From Nocardia fluminea (GTDB taxonomy: Bacteria; Actinomycetota; Actinomycetes; Mycobacteriales; Mycobacteriaceae), in contig NZ_PJMW01000002.1 of the NCBI RefSeq assembly GCF_002846365.1, positions 5,518,001 through 5,582,000 on the forward strand: a DNA stretch of 64,000 bases. The letters are read 5' to 3'. A model generated the notes under the pieces. It saw only the letters and a list, made by a program, of their open reading frames with translations, made no database searches and was not told the DNA's origin. This document shows positions 7,758 to 16,635 of this stretch, one piece after another; the stretch's first letter is position 1; each line of letters begins with the position of its first letter. The position numbers were made by a program, and so were the translations under genes.

Positions 7758-8936
7758 ATGTCCGGCGGGATGAGTTTCGCGCTGAGCGAGGATCAGCAAC
7801 TGATCCGCGACTCGGTCGCCGAACTGATGAGGAAGTTCGACGACAAGTACTGGATGGAGCGCGATCAGGCACACGAGTTCCCGACGGCGTTCTACGACAC
7901 CATCGCCGCGGGCGGGTGGCTGGGCATCACGATTCCGCCGGAGTACGGCGGGCACGGGCTGGGGATCACCGAGGCGTCGCTGTTGCTCGAGGAGGTCGCC
8001 CGCTCCGGCGGGGGGATGAACGCCGCCAGCGCGATCCACCTGTCGATCTTCGGCATGCATCCGGTGGTGGTGCACGGGTCCGAGGAGCTCAAGGCGCGGA
8101 CGTTGCCGCGCATCGTCAGCGGTGACCTGCACGTGTGTTTCGGGGTCACCGAACCCGGCGCGGGCCTCGACACCACCCGGATCAGTACTTTCGCGCGGCG
8201 CGAGGGCGATCACTACGTGGTCAACGGGCGCAAGGTGTGGATCTCCAAAGCGATGGAGTCCGAGAAGGTGCTGCTGCTCACCCGCACCACCCGCTACGAG
8301 GACGTCACGAAGAAGACCGACGGGATGACCCTGTTCCTCACCGATCTCGACCGCACCAGGGTCGATATCCGGCCGATCGCCAAGATGGGCCGCAACGCCG
8401 TCACCTCGAACGAACTGTTCATCGACGACCTGCGGATCCCGGTCGAGGATCGGGTCGGCGAAGAGGGAATGGGCTTCCGGTATCTGCTGGACGGGCTCAA
8501 TCCCGAGCGGATGCTGATCGCCGCCGAAGCGCTCGGCATCGGCCGGGTCGCCCTGGACCGGGCGGTGCGCTACGCCGGGGACCGCGAAGTCTTCGGCAGG
8601 CCGATCGGAATGAACCAGGCCATCCAGTTCCCGCTCGCCGACTCGCTGACCCACCTCGACGCCGCCGAGCTGGTCCTGCGCAAGGCCACCTGGCTCTACG
8701 ACAACGGGCAGCCGTGCGGCCGCGAGGCGAACACGGCCAAATACCTGTGCGCGGAGGCCGGTTTCACCGCCGCCGATCGCGCGCTGCAAACCCACGGCGG
8801 GATGGGCTACGCCGAGGAATACAACGTCGCCCGCTACTTCCGCGAGGCGCGCGTGATGAAGATCGCGCCGATCAGTCAGGAAATGATCCTGAACTACCTG
8901 GGATCGCACACGCTGGGAATGCCGAGGAGCTACTGA
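7758..8936 (+). CDS. Acyl-CoA dehydrogenase
   Basis: Full-length 392-residue ACAD introducing an alpha,beta double bond into an acyl-CoA and passing electrons to ETF. CFGVTEPGAGLD is at residues 127-138, Glu250 in LNPERM occupies the IVD/LCAD-type base position, GDREVFGRPIGMNQA is the FAD helix, and HGGMGYAEEYNVARYFREAR begins at 346. The usual YEGTSE near the C-terminus is replaced by KIAPISQEM, which fits the alternative base position. Second gene of the 7.4-14.1 kb operon, 13 bases after the small Cys protein gene and one base before the SDR. Likely a homotetramer, as no partner subunit adjoins it. Confidence 0.9.
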   Translation: MSGGMSFALSEDQQLIRDSVAELMRKFDDKYWMERDQAHEFPTAFYDTIAAGGWLGITIPPEYGGHGLGITEASLLLEEVARSGGGMNAASAIHLSIFGMHPVVVHGSEELKARTLPRIVSGDLHVCFGVTEPGAGLDTTRISTFARREGDHYVVNGRKVWISKAMESEKVLLLTRTTRYEDVTKKTDGMTLFLTDLDRTRVDIRPIAKMGRNAVTSNELFIDDLRIPVEDRVGEEGMGFRYLLDGLNPERMLIAAEALGIGRVALDRAVRYAGDREVFGRPIGMNQAIQFPLADSLTHLDAAELVLRKATWLYDNGQPCGREANTAKYLCAEAGFTAADRALQTHGGMGYAEEYNVARYFREARVMKIAPISQEMILNYLGSHTLGMPRSY

Positions 8937-8937
8937 A

Positions 8938-9705
8938 ATGACCGTCAACACAGCACTGTTCGATCTGACCGGCCGATCGGCACTGGTCACCGGTGCGGCG
9001 GGCGGCATCGGCGCCGCGGTCGCCCGGGCCTTGGCCACCGCGGGCGCCGCGGTGCTCGTCACCGACGTCGACGGCGCGGCCGCGGCCGTGGTCGCGGAGA
9101 AGATCGTGGCCGAGGGCGGCACCGCCCGCAGCGCGGCCCTCGACGTGCGCGACAGGGCGTCCGCGGACGCCGCCGTCGCCGCAGCGGCCGAGCTGGCCGG
9201 GGGAGTCCTGCACATTCTGGTCAACAACGCCGGCGTGACCGATCCCGCCATGTTCGCCGAGACCACCGAGGAATCGGTGTTGCGGTTGCTCGACATCCAC
9301 CTGCTGGGCACGTTCCGGTGCACCCAGGCCGCGCTCGCGACACTGGCGACCGACGGCACCGGCCGGATCATCAACGTCACCTCGTCGGCGGGCATCGTCG
9401 GCACGCTCGGCCAGGTGAACTACTCCGCGGCCAAGGCGGGCATCATCGGCGTCACCAAATCGCTGGCGCGCGAGCTGGCCCGCAAGCAGATCCTGGTGAA
9501 CGCGCTCGCCCCGCTGGCGGCCACCCCGATGACCGACACCCTGCGCACCAACGAGAAGTTCTCCGCGCAGATGATGAACCGAATCCCGTTGCGGCGTTGG
9601 GCGGAACCGGACGAGGTGGCGGGCGCCTTCGTGTTCCTCGCCTCCGACGCGGCCTCCTTCGTCACCGGGCAGGTGCTGCCGGTCGACGGCGGCATGGTGA
9701 TGTGA
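8938..9705 (+). CDS. Short-chain dehydrogenase/reductase
   Basis: NAD(P)-dependent oxidoreductase of 255 residues, probably a 3-hydroxyacyl-CoA dehydrogenase of the beta-oxidation operon. The classical SDR marks are visible: TGAAGGIG at residues 18-25, NNAG at 96-99, Ser149/150 and the catalytic Tyr162-x3-Lys166 in YSAAK, ending with GQVLPVDGGMVM typical of FabG-like proteins. It starts one base after the ACAD stop, and its stop shares one base with the start of the CaiB gene (TGATG). FabG-like reductase is the alternative reading, but the context is catabolic. Confidence 0.87.
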   Translation: MTVNTALFDLTGRSALVTGAAGGIGAAVARALATAGAAVLVTDVDGAAAAVVAEKIVAEGGTARSAALDVRDRASADAAVAAAAELAGGVLHILVNNAGVTDPAMFAETTEESVLRLLDIHLLGTFRCTQAALATLATDGTGRIINVTSSAGIVGTLGQVNYSAAKAGIIGVTKSLARELARKQILVNALAPLAATPMTDTLRTNEKFSAQMMNRIPLRRWAEPDEVAGAFVFLASDAASFVTGQVLPVDGGMVM

Positions 9706-10925
9706 TGGCCGCACACGCGGCGGCGGATCCGGCGCCGTTGGCCGGGGTCACGGTGGTGGCGCTGGAACAGGCGGTGTCCGCGCCGATGTGCACCCGCACC
9801 CTGGCTGATCTCGGGGCGCGGGTGCTGAAGGTGGAGAACCCGGACGGCGGCGATTTCGCCCGGCATTACGACGATGTGGTCGACGGTCTCGCGGCGCACT
9901 TCGTCTGGGTCAACCGCGGCAAGGAATCGGTGGCGCTCAACCTCAAATCGCCGGCCGGAATGGAGGTTCTGCACCTGCTGCTCGACCACGCCGACGTGCT
10001 CGTCTCCAATCTCGCCCCCGGCGCGACCGCGCGGCTCGGCATCACCCCCGCCGACCTCGAGCACCGGCACCCCGACCTGATCGCGGTCGAGATCGACGGC
10101 TTCGGCGCGGGCGGCCCGCTGTCGGGCAAACGCGCGTACGACCTGCTGGCACAGGCGGAATCGGGGGTGTGCGCCGTCACCGGGCTCCCGGGCGCGCCCG
10201 CCAAACCCGGTCCGCCGGTCGCCGATGTCTGCGCCGGTCTGTACGCGGCGATCTCGATTCTGGCCATGCTGTCCGCGCGCGAACAGCGCGGGCGCCGAGG
10301 CGCGGCGGTCAGCGTCAGCCTGTTCGACACGATGGCCGAGGTGATGGGCTACCAGCTCACCTATACCCGGCACTCGGGAATCGATCAGCAGCCACTGGGC
10401 ATGAGTTCGCCCGCGGTGGCGCCCTACGGCGCGTATCCGACCGGTGACGGGCAGACCGTGGTGCTCGGCACCACCAATGACGGGGAATGGCAACGGTTCG
10501 CGCGCGAACTGCTGGGACGAGCGGACCTGGCCGACGACCCACGATTCCGGACCAATCCCGACCGGGTTCGCCATCGCGCGGCACTCGACGCCGAGATCGG
10601 CGCCTGGTGCGCCAGCCACGACCTGGCTCATCTGCAGCGGGCCGCCGACGCCGCGGGCATCGGCAACGCCCGGTACAACACACCGAGCGAGGTGCTGGTC
10701 CATCCCCAGCTGACCGCGCGCGACCGCTGGCGCCGGATCGATACCCCGGTCGGCCCGATCCCGGCGCTGCTGCCGCCACCGATCATCACCGGGTTCGACC
10801 CACCCATGGGTGCGGTGCCCGCGCTCGGCGAACACACGATCGCCGTGCTCGCGGAGTTCGGTCTCAGCGACGACGAGATCGCCCTGCTGCGGCTGCACCG
10901 TCTGATCGCCGCGGCCGTGCCTTGA
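9705..10925 (+). CDS. Class III CoA-transferase (CaiB/BaiF family)
   Basis: Transfers CoA between acyl-CoA and a free acid, so activating a pathway acid without ATP. The 406-residue protein begins with the CaiB Rossmann segment GVTVVALEQAVSAPMCTRTL followed by LGARVLKVENPDGGDFAR, and has the catalytic Asp174 in PPVADVCAGLYAA. The C-terminal small domain carries DDPRFRTNPDRVRHR. Some family members are racemases (Amacr/MCR), which use the same Asp plus a His, so racemase activity is not excluded. Start ATG at 9705, overlapping the SDR stop. An upstream reading frame continues, but through the SDR gene. Confidence 0.88.
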   Translation: MAAHAAADPAPLAGVTVVALEQAVSAPMCTRTLADLGARVLKVENPDGGDFARHYDDVVDGLAAHFVWVNRGKESVALNLKSPAGMEVLHLLLDHADVLVSNLAPGATARLGITPADLEHRHPDLIAVEIDGFGAGGPLSGKRAYDLLAQAESGVCAVTGLPGAPAKPGPPVADVCAGLYAAISILAMLSAREQRGRRGAAVSVSLFDTMAEVMGYQLTYTRHSGIDQQPLGMSSPAVAPYGAYPTGDGQTVVLGTTNDGEWQRFARELLGRADLADDPRFRTNPDRVRHRAALDAEIGAWCASHDLAHLQRAADAAGIGNARYNTPSEVLVHPQLTARDRWRRIDTPVGPIPALLPPPIITGFDPPMGAVPALGEHTIAVLAEFGLSDDEIALLRLHRLIAAAVP

Positions 10926-11770
10926 TGACGGAGGACATGCTCGACGAGCCGGTACTGCTGTCCGAAGATCACGACGGGGTGCGCACACTGACCCTGCATC
11001 GTCCACGCCGCAAGAACGCGATCAATCCGGCGTTGTGGGCGGCACTGCGGGTGGCACTGGACGCGGCGGGCCGCGATCGCGACATCCGCGCGCTCGTGCT
11101 CACCGGCGCGGGTGGGGCATTCTGCTCGGGTGCGGATATCTCCGCACCCGATCCGAGTCATCCGATCCACAAACTGCGCGCGCTCACCGAGGTCGCGCTG
11201 CTGCTGCACGAACTGCCGATCCCCACCATCGCCAAGGTGCGCGGGGTGGCGGTGGGCGCGGGGTGGAATCTGGCACTGGGCTGCGATCTGGTGGTCGCGA
11301 CGCCGGATTCGCGGTTCTCGCAGATCTTCACCCGCCGCGGGCTCTCGCTCGACCTCGGCGGGTCCTGGCTGCTGCCCAAACTCGTCGGGCTGCAACAGGC
11401 CAAGCGGCTGGCGCTGCTGGCCGAGACCATCGACGCCGCGCAGGCGCACGCGCTGAACCTGGTGACCTGGGTCGTCGAGGAACCGGAGCTCGATGCCTTC
11501 GTCGTCGAGCTCGCGCGACGGCTCGCGGCCGGACCGCCGGTCGCGCTGGCGCAGACCAAGGCGCTGCTGAACGAGGGCGCGGACCGCACCCTGCGCGACG
11601 CACTCGCCAATGAGGCTCGGGCACAAGGGGTGAACTTCGCGACCGCCGACGCACCGGAGGCGTTCGCGGCGTTCGCGGCCGCCCGCGAGCCGGAGTTCAC
11701 CGGCCGTTGGGCGCTCGCCCGGCAGACCGAACCAACCATGACTAGTTCGAATGGAGAGCGCGATGCGTGA
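10925..11770 (+). CDS. Enoyl-CoA hydratase/isomerase family protein
   Basis: Crotonase-fold protein of 281 residues. The oxyanion-hole segments GAFCSGADIS and GVAVGAGWNLALGCDL are intact, while the usual PE-x-x-LG-x-x-PG-x-GG catalytic stretch reads FTRRGLSLDLGGSW, so the first hydratase Glu is replaced by Arg. Hydratase chemistry with two Glu residues is therefore doubtful; an enoyl-CoA isomerase or another crotonase reaction is possible. Start ATG 10925 overlaps the CaiB stop (TGATG), and the 3' end overlaps the thiolase start by eight bases. Confidence 0.86.
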   Translation: MTEDMLDEPVLLSEDHDGVRTLTLHRPRRKNAINPALWAALRVALDAAGRDRDIRALVLTGAGGAFCSGADISAPDPSHPIHKLRALTEVALLLHELPIPTIAKVRGVAVGAGWNLALGCDLVVATPDSRFSQIFTRRGLSLDLGGSWLLPKLVGLQQAKRLALLAETIDAAQAHALNLVTWVVEEPELDAFVVELARRLAAGPPVALAQTKALLNEGADRTLRDALANEARAQGVNFATADAPEAFAAFAAAREPEFTGRWALARQTEPTMTSSNGERDA

Positions 11771-12908
11771 AGTGGTAGTGGTCGAGGCGGCGCGCACGCC
11801 GTGGGGCAAACGTAACGGCGGGCTGTCCGGTACGCATCCGGCGGACCTGTCCGCGGTCGTGCTCACCGCGCTGATCGAGCGCAGCGGGATCGACCCGGCT
11901 GTCATCGATGACGTGATCTGGGGCTGTGTTTCCCAGGTCGGTGACCAGTCGAGCAATATCGGGCGCTATGCGGTGCTGGCCGCCGGCTGGCCGGAGAGCA
12001 TTCCCGGCACGACGGTGAACCGGGCCTGTGGCTCGAGCCAGCAGGCGGTGGATTTCGCGGTGCAGGCGGTGATGTCGGGTCAGCAGGATGTCGTCGTCGC
12101 GGGCGGGGTCGAGGTGATGAGCCGGGTGCCGTTGGGCGCGGCGAAGGCGGGCGGAGCCCCCTATGGCCCGAAAGCGCGTGCGCGCTACCAGGACTTCTCG
12201 TTCAACCAGGGCATCTCCGCGGAGCTGATCGCCCAGAAGTGGGGACTGGGCCGGTATCGGCTGGACGAATTCGCCACGCTGTCCCACGAACTGGCTGCCG
12301 CCGCCCAGGATCGTGGCGCGTTCGACGCGCAGCTCGTCCCCGTCGAGACCGAGTCCGGGACGGTGACCGCCGACGAAGGCGTGCGCCGGGGGACGACGCC
12401 GGAGACTCTCGCCAAGCTGAAACCGGCCTTTCAGGACGATGGCGTGATCCACGCGGGCAACTCCTCCCAGATCTCCGACGGTGCCGCCGCCGTGCTGGTG
12501 ACGACACCGGAGCGCGCCCGCGAACTGGGATTGACACCGCTGGTGCGCTACCGCGCGGGCGCGGTCACCGGCGCCGACCCGGTGCTCATGCTGACCGGTC
12601 CGATCCCGGCGACCGAGAAGGTGCTGCGCAAAGCCGGTCTCGACCTGTCCGAGATCGGCGTGTTCGAGGTGAACGAGGCGTTCGCGTCGGTGCCGCTGGC
12701 CTGGCTCGCCGAAACCGGCGCCGACGCCCGGCTGCTCAACCCGCTCGGCGGTGCCATCGCGCTCGGTCATCCGCTCGGCGGTTCGGGGGCGGGCCTGCTC
12801 ACCCGGATGGTTCATCACATGCGCGACAACGGAATTCGTTACGGCCTGCAGACGATGTGCGAGGGCGGCGGCACCGCCAACGCCACCATCGTCGAACTGG
12901 CCGCCTGA
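11763..12908 (+). CDS. Acetyl-CoA acyltransferase (thiolase)
   Basis: Thiolytic cleavage of a 3-ketoacyl-CoA, the last step of a beta-oxidation cycle. The 381-residue protein has the nucleophile Cys89 in VNRACGSSQQ, the NEAF motif in VFEVNEAFASVPL, His336 in ALGHPLGGSGA and the second Cys366 in MCEGGGTANA, the full canonical thiolase set. An in-frame ATG lies four codons upstream, but the ATG at 11763 has GGAGAG at the right spacing and an eight-base overlap with the crotonase. It sits between the crotonase and the terminal ACAD of the operon. Confidence 0.93.
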   Translation: MREVVVVEAARTPWGKRNGGLSGTHPADLSAVVLTALIERSGIDPAVIDDVIWGCVSQVGDQSSNIGRYAVLAAGWPESIPGTTVNRACGSSQQAVDFAVQAVMSGQQDVVVAGGVEVMSRVPLGAAKAGGAPYGPKARARYQDFSFNQGISAELIAQKWGLGRYRLDEFATLSHELAAAAQDRGAFDAQLVPVETESGTVTADEGVRRGTTPETLAKLKPAFQDDGVIHAGNSSQISDGAAAVLVTTPERARELGLTPLVRYRAGAVTGADPVLMLTGPIPATEKVLRKAGLDLSEIGVFEVNEAFASVPLAWLAETGADARLLNPLGGAIALGHPLGGSGAGLLTRMVHHMRDNGIRYGLQTMCEGGGTANATIVELAA

Positions 12909-12924
12909 GCACGAGGAGACATCG

Positions 12925-14073
12925 GTGCGCCGAGACATCTACACCGAGGACCACGAAGCGTTCCGCGGGCTGGCCAGGGAATTCATCGACAAGGAGATCG
13001 CACCCCACTATGCCGAGTGGGAGAAGGCCGGGCAGATGCCACGCGAGGTCTTCGAAAAGCTCGGCGCGCTCGGCATTCTCGGCGTCGCCATTCCACCGGA
13101 GTACGGGGGAGCGGGCCTGCGGGACTATCGCTACAACGCCGTCCTGCAGGAGGAGGCGGCGCGGGCGCTGGTAACCCTGAGCACGGTGCGCACCCAACTC
13201 GATGTCATCCTGCCGTACTTCCTCGAATACGCCGACGAGCGGCAACGCGAACGCTGGTTCCCCGGGCTCGCCGCCGGTACGTTGCTGACCGCCATCGCGA
13301 TGACCGAACCCGGCACCGGCTCCGACCTGGCCGGGATGCGCACCCACGCCGTTCGCGACGGCGAGGACTACTTGCTCAGCGGCGCGAAGACTTTCATCAC
13401 CGGCGGCCTGCTCGCCGATCTGGTGATCGTGGTGGCGCGGACCTCGACCGATCCGGAGAACCGGCGAGCGGGTCTGACGCTGCTGGTGGTCGAGGACGGC
13501 ATGCCCGGATTCGAGCGCGGGCGGGTGCTGGACAAGATGGGCTGCAAGGTGCAGGACACCGTCGAGCTGTCCTTCGACGCTGTCCGGGTCCCCGTGGCGA
13601 ACCGGCTCGGCGCGGAGGGCGAAGCGTTCGGCTATCTCGGCAACAACCTGTCGCAGGAGCGGATGACGGTCGCTGTCGGCTCGGTCGCCCAGGCGCGGGC
13701 CGCGATCGGCGCGACGATCGACTACGTCAAGGAGCGCAAGGCATTCGGGACTCCGGTCGCGTCCTTCCAGAACACCAAGTTCGAACTGGCCGCGATGTCG
13801 GCCGAGGTCGAGGCCGCCCAGACCATGGTGGACCGTGCCGTGCTCGACCTGGTCGAGGGAGAACTGTCCGGTGCCGACGCCGCACGCGTCAAACTGTTCA
13901 CCACCGAAACGCAAGGCCGGGTGGTCGATCGATGCCTGCAACTGTTCGGTGGATACGGCTACATGAGCGAGTATCCGATCGCGCGGCTGTACACCGATGC
14001 GCGGGTGGCTCGTATCTACGCCGGAACCAGTGAGGTCATGAAGGTGATCATCGCCAAATCGCTCGGCCTGTGA
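12925..14073 (+). CDS. Acyl-CoA dehydrogenase
   Basis: A 382-residue ACAD, last gene of the 7.4-14.1 kb operon. MTEPGTGSDLAG lies at residues 126-137, Glu245 in LSQERM fits the IVD/LCAD-type catalytic base, ERKAFGTPVASFQNTKF is the FAD helix, and the C-terminus reads GGYGYMSEYPIARLYTDARVARIYAGTSEVM. Ala replaces the MCAD-type Glu in IYxGTSE, consistent with the base lying at Glu245. A longer frame runs upstream through the thiolase gene; the GTG at 12925 with GAGGAG nine bases before is the likely start. Probably homotetrameric, since no partner adjoins it. Confidence 0.9.
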   Translation: MRRDIYTEDHEAFRGLAREFIDKEIAPHYAEWEKAGQMPREVFEKLGALGILGVAIPPEYGGAGLRDYRYNAVLQEEAARALVTLSTVRTQLDVILPYFLEYADERQRERWFPGLAAGTLLTAIAMTEPGTGSDLAGMRTHAVRDGEDYLLSGAKTFITGGLLADLVIVVARTSTDPENRRAGLTLLVVEDGMPGFERGRVLDKMGCKVQDTVELSFDAVRVPVANRLGAEGEAFGYLGNNLSQERMTVAVGSVAQARAAIGATIDYVKERKAFGTPVASFQNTKFELAAMSAEVEAAQTMVDRAVLDLVEGELSGADAARVKLFTTETQGRVVDRCLQLFGGYGYMSEYPIARLYTDARVARIYAGTSEVMKVIIAKSLGL

Positions 14074-14083
14074 AGTCGAGCAT

Positions 14084-14114
14084 CTGCCCCACGACCGTGA
14101 CTGTCGTGGGGCAG
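14084..14114. terminator. Hairpin terminator between convergent operons
   Basis: Perfect 12-bp inverted repeat CTGCCCCACGAC / GTCGTGGGGCAG with a seven-base loop. It lies 10 bases after the ACAD stop and 19 bases before the convergent hydrolase stop. There is no U-tract; high-GC actinobacterial terminators often lack one. Confidence 0.75.
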
Positions 14115-14133
14115 GTCTCGCTGAGCACCGATC

Positions 14134-15030
14134 TCATCGGCGCGCGATCACACATTCCTCGATGAAGGACATGACCGCGAGGTGATAGGCGGTCGCGGAG
14201 TGCCCCATGCTCAGGTTGTGGCCCGCGTCGACCTGCTCGTTGAGCAGGACGCGCGGTGCGGCCGTGAACATGGCGGTGATCCGCGCCAGCGCGAGCGAGT
14301 CGGTGCGCCAGACCTTTTCGTGGGCGCCCACGGTGAACCGGACCGGAACCCGCACGGTCGCGGCCAGGCGCGGGAAATCATGCGCGACCCAGCTCGGCAT
14401 CATCGTTGCCTCGTAGGCAGGGCCCGGCGACGCGATCGCCGCGCCGCCGAAGACCTCGGCGGGGTAGAGGTTTTCGGGCCGCCACAGCAGCTCACGCAGG
14501 CGGTCGCCGCGGCCCGGCCCGCTCGCCGTCAGGTTGCGGACGGCTTCGGGGTGGTGCTCGCGGCCGGTGCCGGCGAGTTCGATACCGAGCAACTGCGCCC
14601 CCCGCTCGTCGGCGGCCATCCGCACGGCCAACTCGCACCCGGCCGAGTGTGCGAGCAAGAACATCCCCGCTCCGCGCGGTCGCGACCCGAGCACCTGCTC
14701 GATCAGGGCATAGGTGAGGTCGACGCGGCGGGCGGCTGGTGCGATGTCGGCCGCGTGCGGTGCCGAACTGCCGTAGCCGGGGCGGTCGATCGCGATCACG
14801 GTGAAGCCGAGCGCGGGCGCGGTGCGCAGCAACGACAGCCGGGGATGGCCGGGGCAGTCGAAGTAGGCGGACGTCGTCACGCCGCCGTGGATCGCGACGA
14901 TGACGGCGCGCGGATCGGCGGCCTCGGCGAGCTTCGCCGACATCGGGACACCGTCGATATCGACGACGGCGGAGCTGATCGGCACCTCGTGCGGTAGCCG
15001 CACCAGATCGGAATCGGCGCTGGTGGTCAT
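14134..15030 (-). CDS. Alpha/beta hydrolase
   Basis: Serine hydrolase of 298 residues, possibly an esterase, lactonase or C-C hydrolase. The oxyanion loop is IHGG at residues 48-51, the nucleophile Ser129 is in LLAHSAGCE (Ala in place of the first Gly of GxSxG), and His271 in DAGHNLSMGHS is the probable catalytic His. An acidic third residue could be the Glu in VGAHEKVW, since no Asp is obvious there. Start ATG 15030 forms an ATGA overlap with the small gene upstream; a frame upstream of it adds an Arg-rich stretch that looks non-coding. Substrate unknown. Confidence 0.85.
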   Translation of the reverse strand: MTTSADSDLVRLPHEVPISSAVVDIDGVPMSAKLAEAADPRAVIVAIHGGVTTSAYFDCPGHPRLSLLRTAPALGFTVIAIDRPGYGSSAPHAADIAPAARRVDLTYALIEQVLGSRPRGAGMFLLAHSAGCELAVRMAADERGAQLLGIELAGTGREHHPEAVRNLTASGPGRGDRLRELLWRPENLYPAEVFGGAAIASPGPAYEATMMPSWVAHDFPRLAATVRVPVRFTVGAHEKVWRTDSLALARITAMFTAAPRVLLNEQVDAGHNLSMGHSATAYHLAVMSFIEECVIARR

Positions 15031-15233
15031 AGGTTCGGGTCGCCTTCGGAGTCGGTGGGCGTGACGGTGAGATGTCCGGCTTCCGCGGAGACCAGCACGG
15101 CGCACGCGGCGATCGTCATGTCGGACAGCACCGCCTCGGCGTGATGAAAGACGCAGGCGCGCAGGCGCTGTACGACGGTGCGGCCACCGCTGGGCGGCGG
15201 GGGGAGACAGATCCCGGTCATGAGACTACCCAT
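15027..15233 (-). CDS. Small hypothetical protein upstream of hydrolase
   Basis: A 68-residue reading frame (64 residues from the ATG at 15221) that I do not recognise. It contains a mixed, weakly hydrophobic middle segment (DMTIAACAVLVSAEAGHLTVTP) and no clear domain. Its support is positional: its stop forms an ATGA overlap with the hydrolase start, and a TetR-type operator at 15243-15259 lies just before it. No strong ribosome binding site is seen. It could be a leader or coupling peptide for the hydrolase. Confidence 0.45.
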   Translation of the reverse strand: MGSLMTGICLPPPPSGGRTVVQRLRACVFHHAEAVLSDMTIAACAVLVSAEAGHLTVTPTDSEGDPNL

Positions 15234-15242
15234 TCGCTTGAG

Positions 15243-15259
15243 TGAGAACAACACTCTCG
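15243..15259. promoter_or_regulatory. TetR-type operator of the hydrolase operon
   Basis: TGAGAACAACACTCTCG, three mismatches from the TGAGAAT-N3-ATTCTCA consensus. It lies 9 bases upstream of the small ORF start, in the divergent interval that also carries the plus-strand operator at 15398-15425. Confidence 0.5.
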
Positions 15260-15397
15260 CTACCGACCGGCCCGAAAGCCGTAGCCGATGACGTGCAGTG
15301 ACAGTGCTGAGCGAGAGTGCTTCGGCGACTCCGGCCCCAGCGGACGATGTGAGCGTTGCTGGAATATGTCGCCGATTCTGATCTGTTGCTAGAATCC

Positions 15398-15425
15398 ATT
15401 CTCTAATATGAGAATCAGATTATCA
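15398..15425. promoter_or_regulatory. Three-half-site TetR operator before thiolase/DUF35 operon
   Basis: ATTCTC at 15398-15403, six bases, then TGAGAATCAGATTATCA at 15409-15425 (one mismatch). It ends 19 bases before the start codon of the thiolase-like/DUF35 gene. The spacing to the extra half-site is six instead of the seven seen at the other sites. Confidence 0.68.
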
Positions 15426-15444
15426 CCTAGGTCGGGAGTGCACG

Positions 15445-16635
15445 ATGCCGTTGATCGCTTCGGTCGGTACCTATCTGCCGTGCTGGGGTACCGCCGAACA
15501 GCGCATACCCGGTGACGACGAGGACGCGATCACCCTCGCGGTGGAGGCCGGCCGTGCCGCGATCGCCGCAGGCTTCGGAGTGGAGCACGTCGTCCTGGTC
15601 AGCCGGGATCTGCCACTGCTGGAAGGCGGCAATGCCGCGGTGCTGCTGGCGGGCCTGGGACTGGACTCCGAACTCGAGGTGACCGAGCGCCTCGGTGGCG
15701 CGCCCGCGACCCTGGACGCGCTCGGTTCGGCTCGGCCGCGGACCCTGGTGATCGGCGTCGACCTCGAGCCGGCCGGTGCGGCCGCCGCGGTCACGGGAGA
15801 ACGAGGGTTGCAGGTGCGGACCGTGGCACGCGTCGCACGCAGCCTGCCGGTCCGGGCTCGCTATGCCACCGGAGTCGTGCACGACTACGGCGACCCCCGC
15901 CTGTTACGCGAACGTGGACTACTCGGATCACTGGCCGCGTCCTGGCTCGACACCCCCGTCGCGGTGGCGGGCGTCGATCACGAACAAGCCGCCGATCTGT
16001 GCGTCGGCACCCCGCCGCCGCTGCCGACCCTGGGCGCGAGTTCTGGATTGTTCGCCCTGGCGGCGATGGTGGAGGCGGGGCAGGCGGGGCCGCTGGTCGG
16101 CGTGGAACAGGGGAGTCTGTCCGGTGTCACGGTCGCCGCGGGCGCGATACCGGTACGTCGACACGAACCGGCGCCGCGCGTGAAACCCGTGGTCACCTTC
16201 GTTCCCGGCGCCGACATCCCGATCTCCCTCGCCGCCTACGAGCGTGCCTTCGAGGCGAAAGTGCGCTGGGCGGCCGGTCGGCACGCCGACACCGACGAGC
16301 TGGATTTCCCGCCCCGATATCGGGTCGACGAGAACGGGGCGCTGCGCACCGACTACACCCTGGTGCCGTTGCCGCGTACCGCCACCGTCTACACGTCGGT
16401 GACCGTGCATGTGCCGGTGCCGGGGCTGAAGACGCCGTATTCGCTGGTCATCGTCGAACTCGACGAGGTCGACGTGCGGGCGCTGGTGAAGGTGACCAGC
16501 GCCGAACCGGGATCGGTGGCCATCGGTGATCGCGGCCGCATGGTGTTGCGGCGCGTGGCGGTGCGCTCCGGCGTGCCGGACTACGGCTACGCCTTCGAAC
16601 CGGAAACCCCCGAACGACAGGAGTCGGCAGCATGA
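15445..16635 (+). CDS. Thiolase/HMG-CoA-synthase-like domain fused to DUF35 OB-fold
   Basis: A 396-residue two-domain protein. Residues 1 to about 260 resemble a ketoacyl-synthase/HMG-CoA-synthase half (DDEDAITLAVEAGRAAIAAG, then TLVIGVDLEP), but the nucleophile position reads RLGGAPATL with no Cys, so this part is probably non-catalytic. Residues from about 290 form a DUF35-like OB-fold domain (LDFPPRYRV, then TVYTSVTVHVPVPGLKTPYSLVIVEL), without the CxxC zinc-ribbon usual in DUF35 proteins. DUF35 proteins partner SCP-x-type thiolases, as ChsH2-Ltp2 in cholesterol catabolism and the archaeal thiolase/HMGCS complex. The next gene is such a thiolase with an ATGA overlap, so a complex is likely. 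Confidence 0.82.
   Translation: MPLIASVGTYLPCWGTAEQRIPGDDEDAITLAVEAGRAAIAAGFGVEHVVLVSRDLPLLEGGNAAVLLAGLGLDSELEVTERLGGAPATLDALGSARPRTLVIGVDLEPAGAAAAVTGERGLQVRTVARVARSLPVRARYATGVVHDYGDPRLLRERGLLGSLAASWLDTPVAVAGVDHEQAADLCVGTPPPLPTLGASSGLFALAAMVEAGQAGPLVGVEQGSLSGVTVAAGAIPVRRHEPAPRVKPVVTFVPGADIPISLAAYERAFEAKVRWAAGRHADTDELDFPPRYRVDENGALRTDYTLVPLPRTATVYTSVTVHVPVPGLKTPYSLVIVELDEVDVRALVKVTSAEPGSVAIGDRGRMVLRRVAVRSGVPDYGYAFEPETPERQESAA

Noticed and set aside
7710-9404. 564-codon minus-strand frame
   Set aside because: Antisense to the ACAD and SDR genes with intact motifs on the plus strand.
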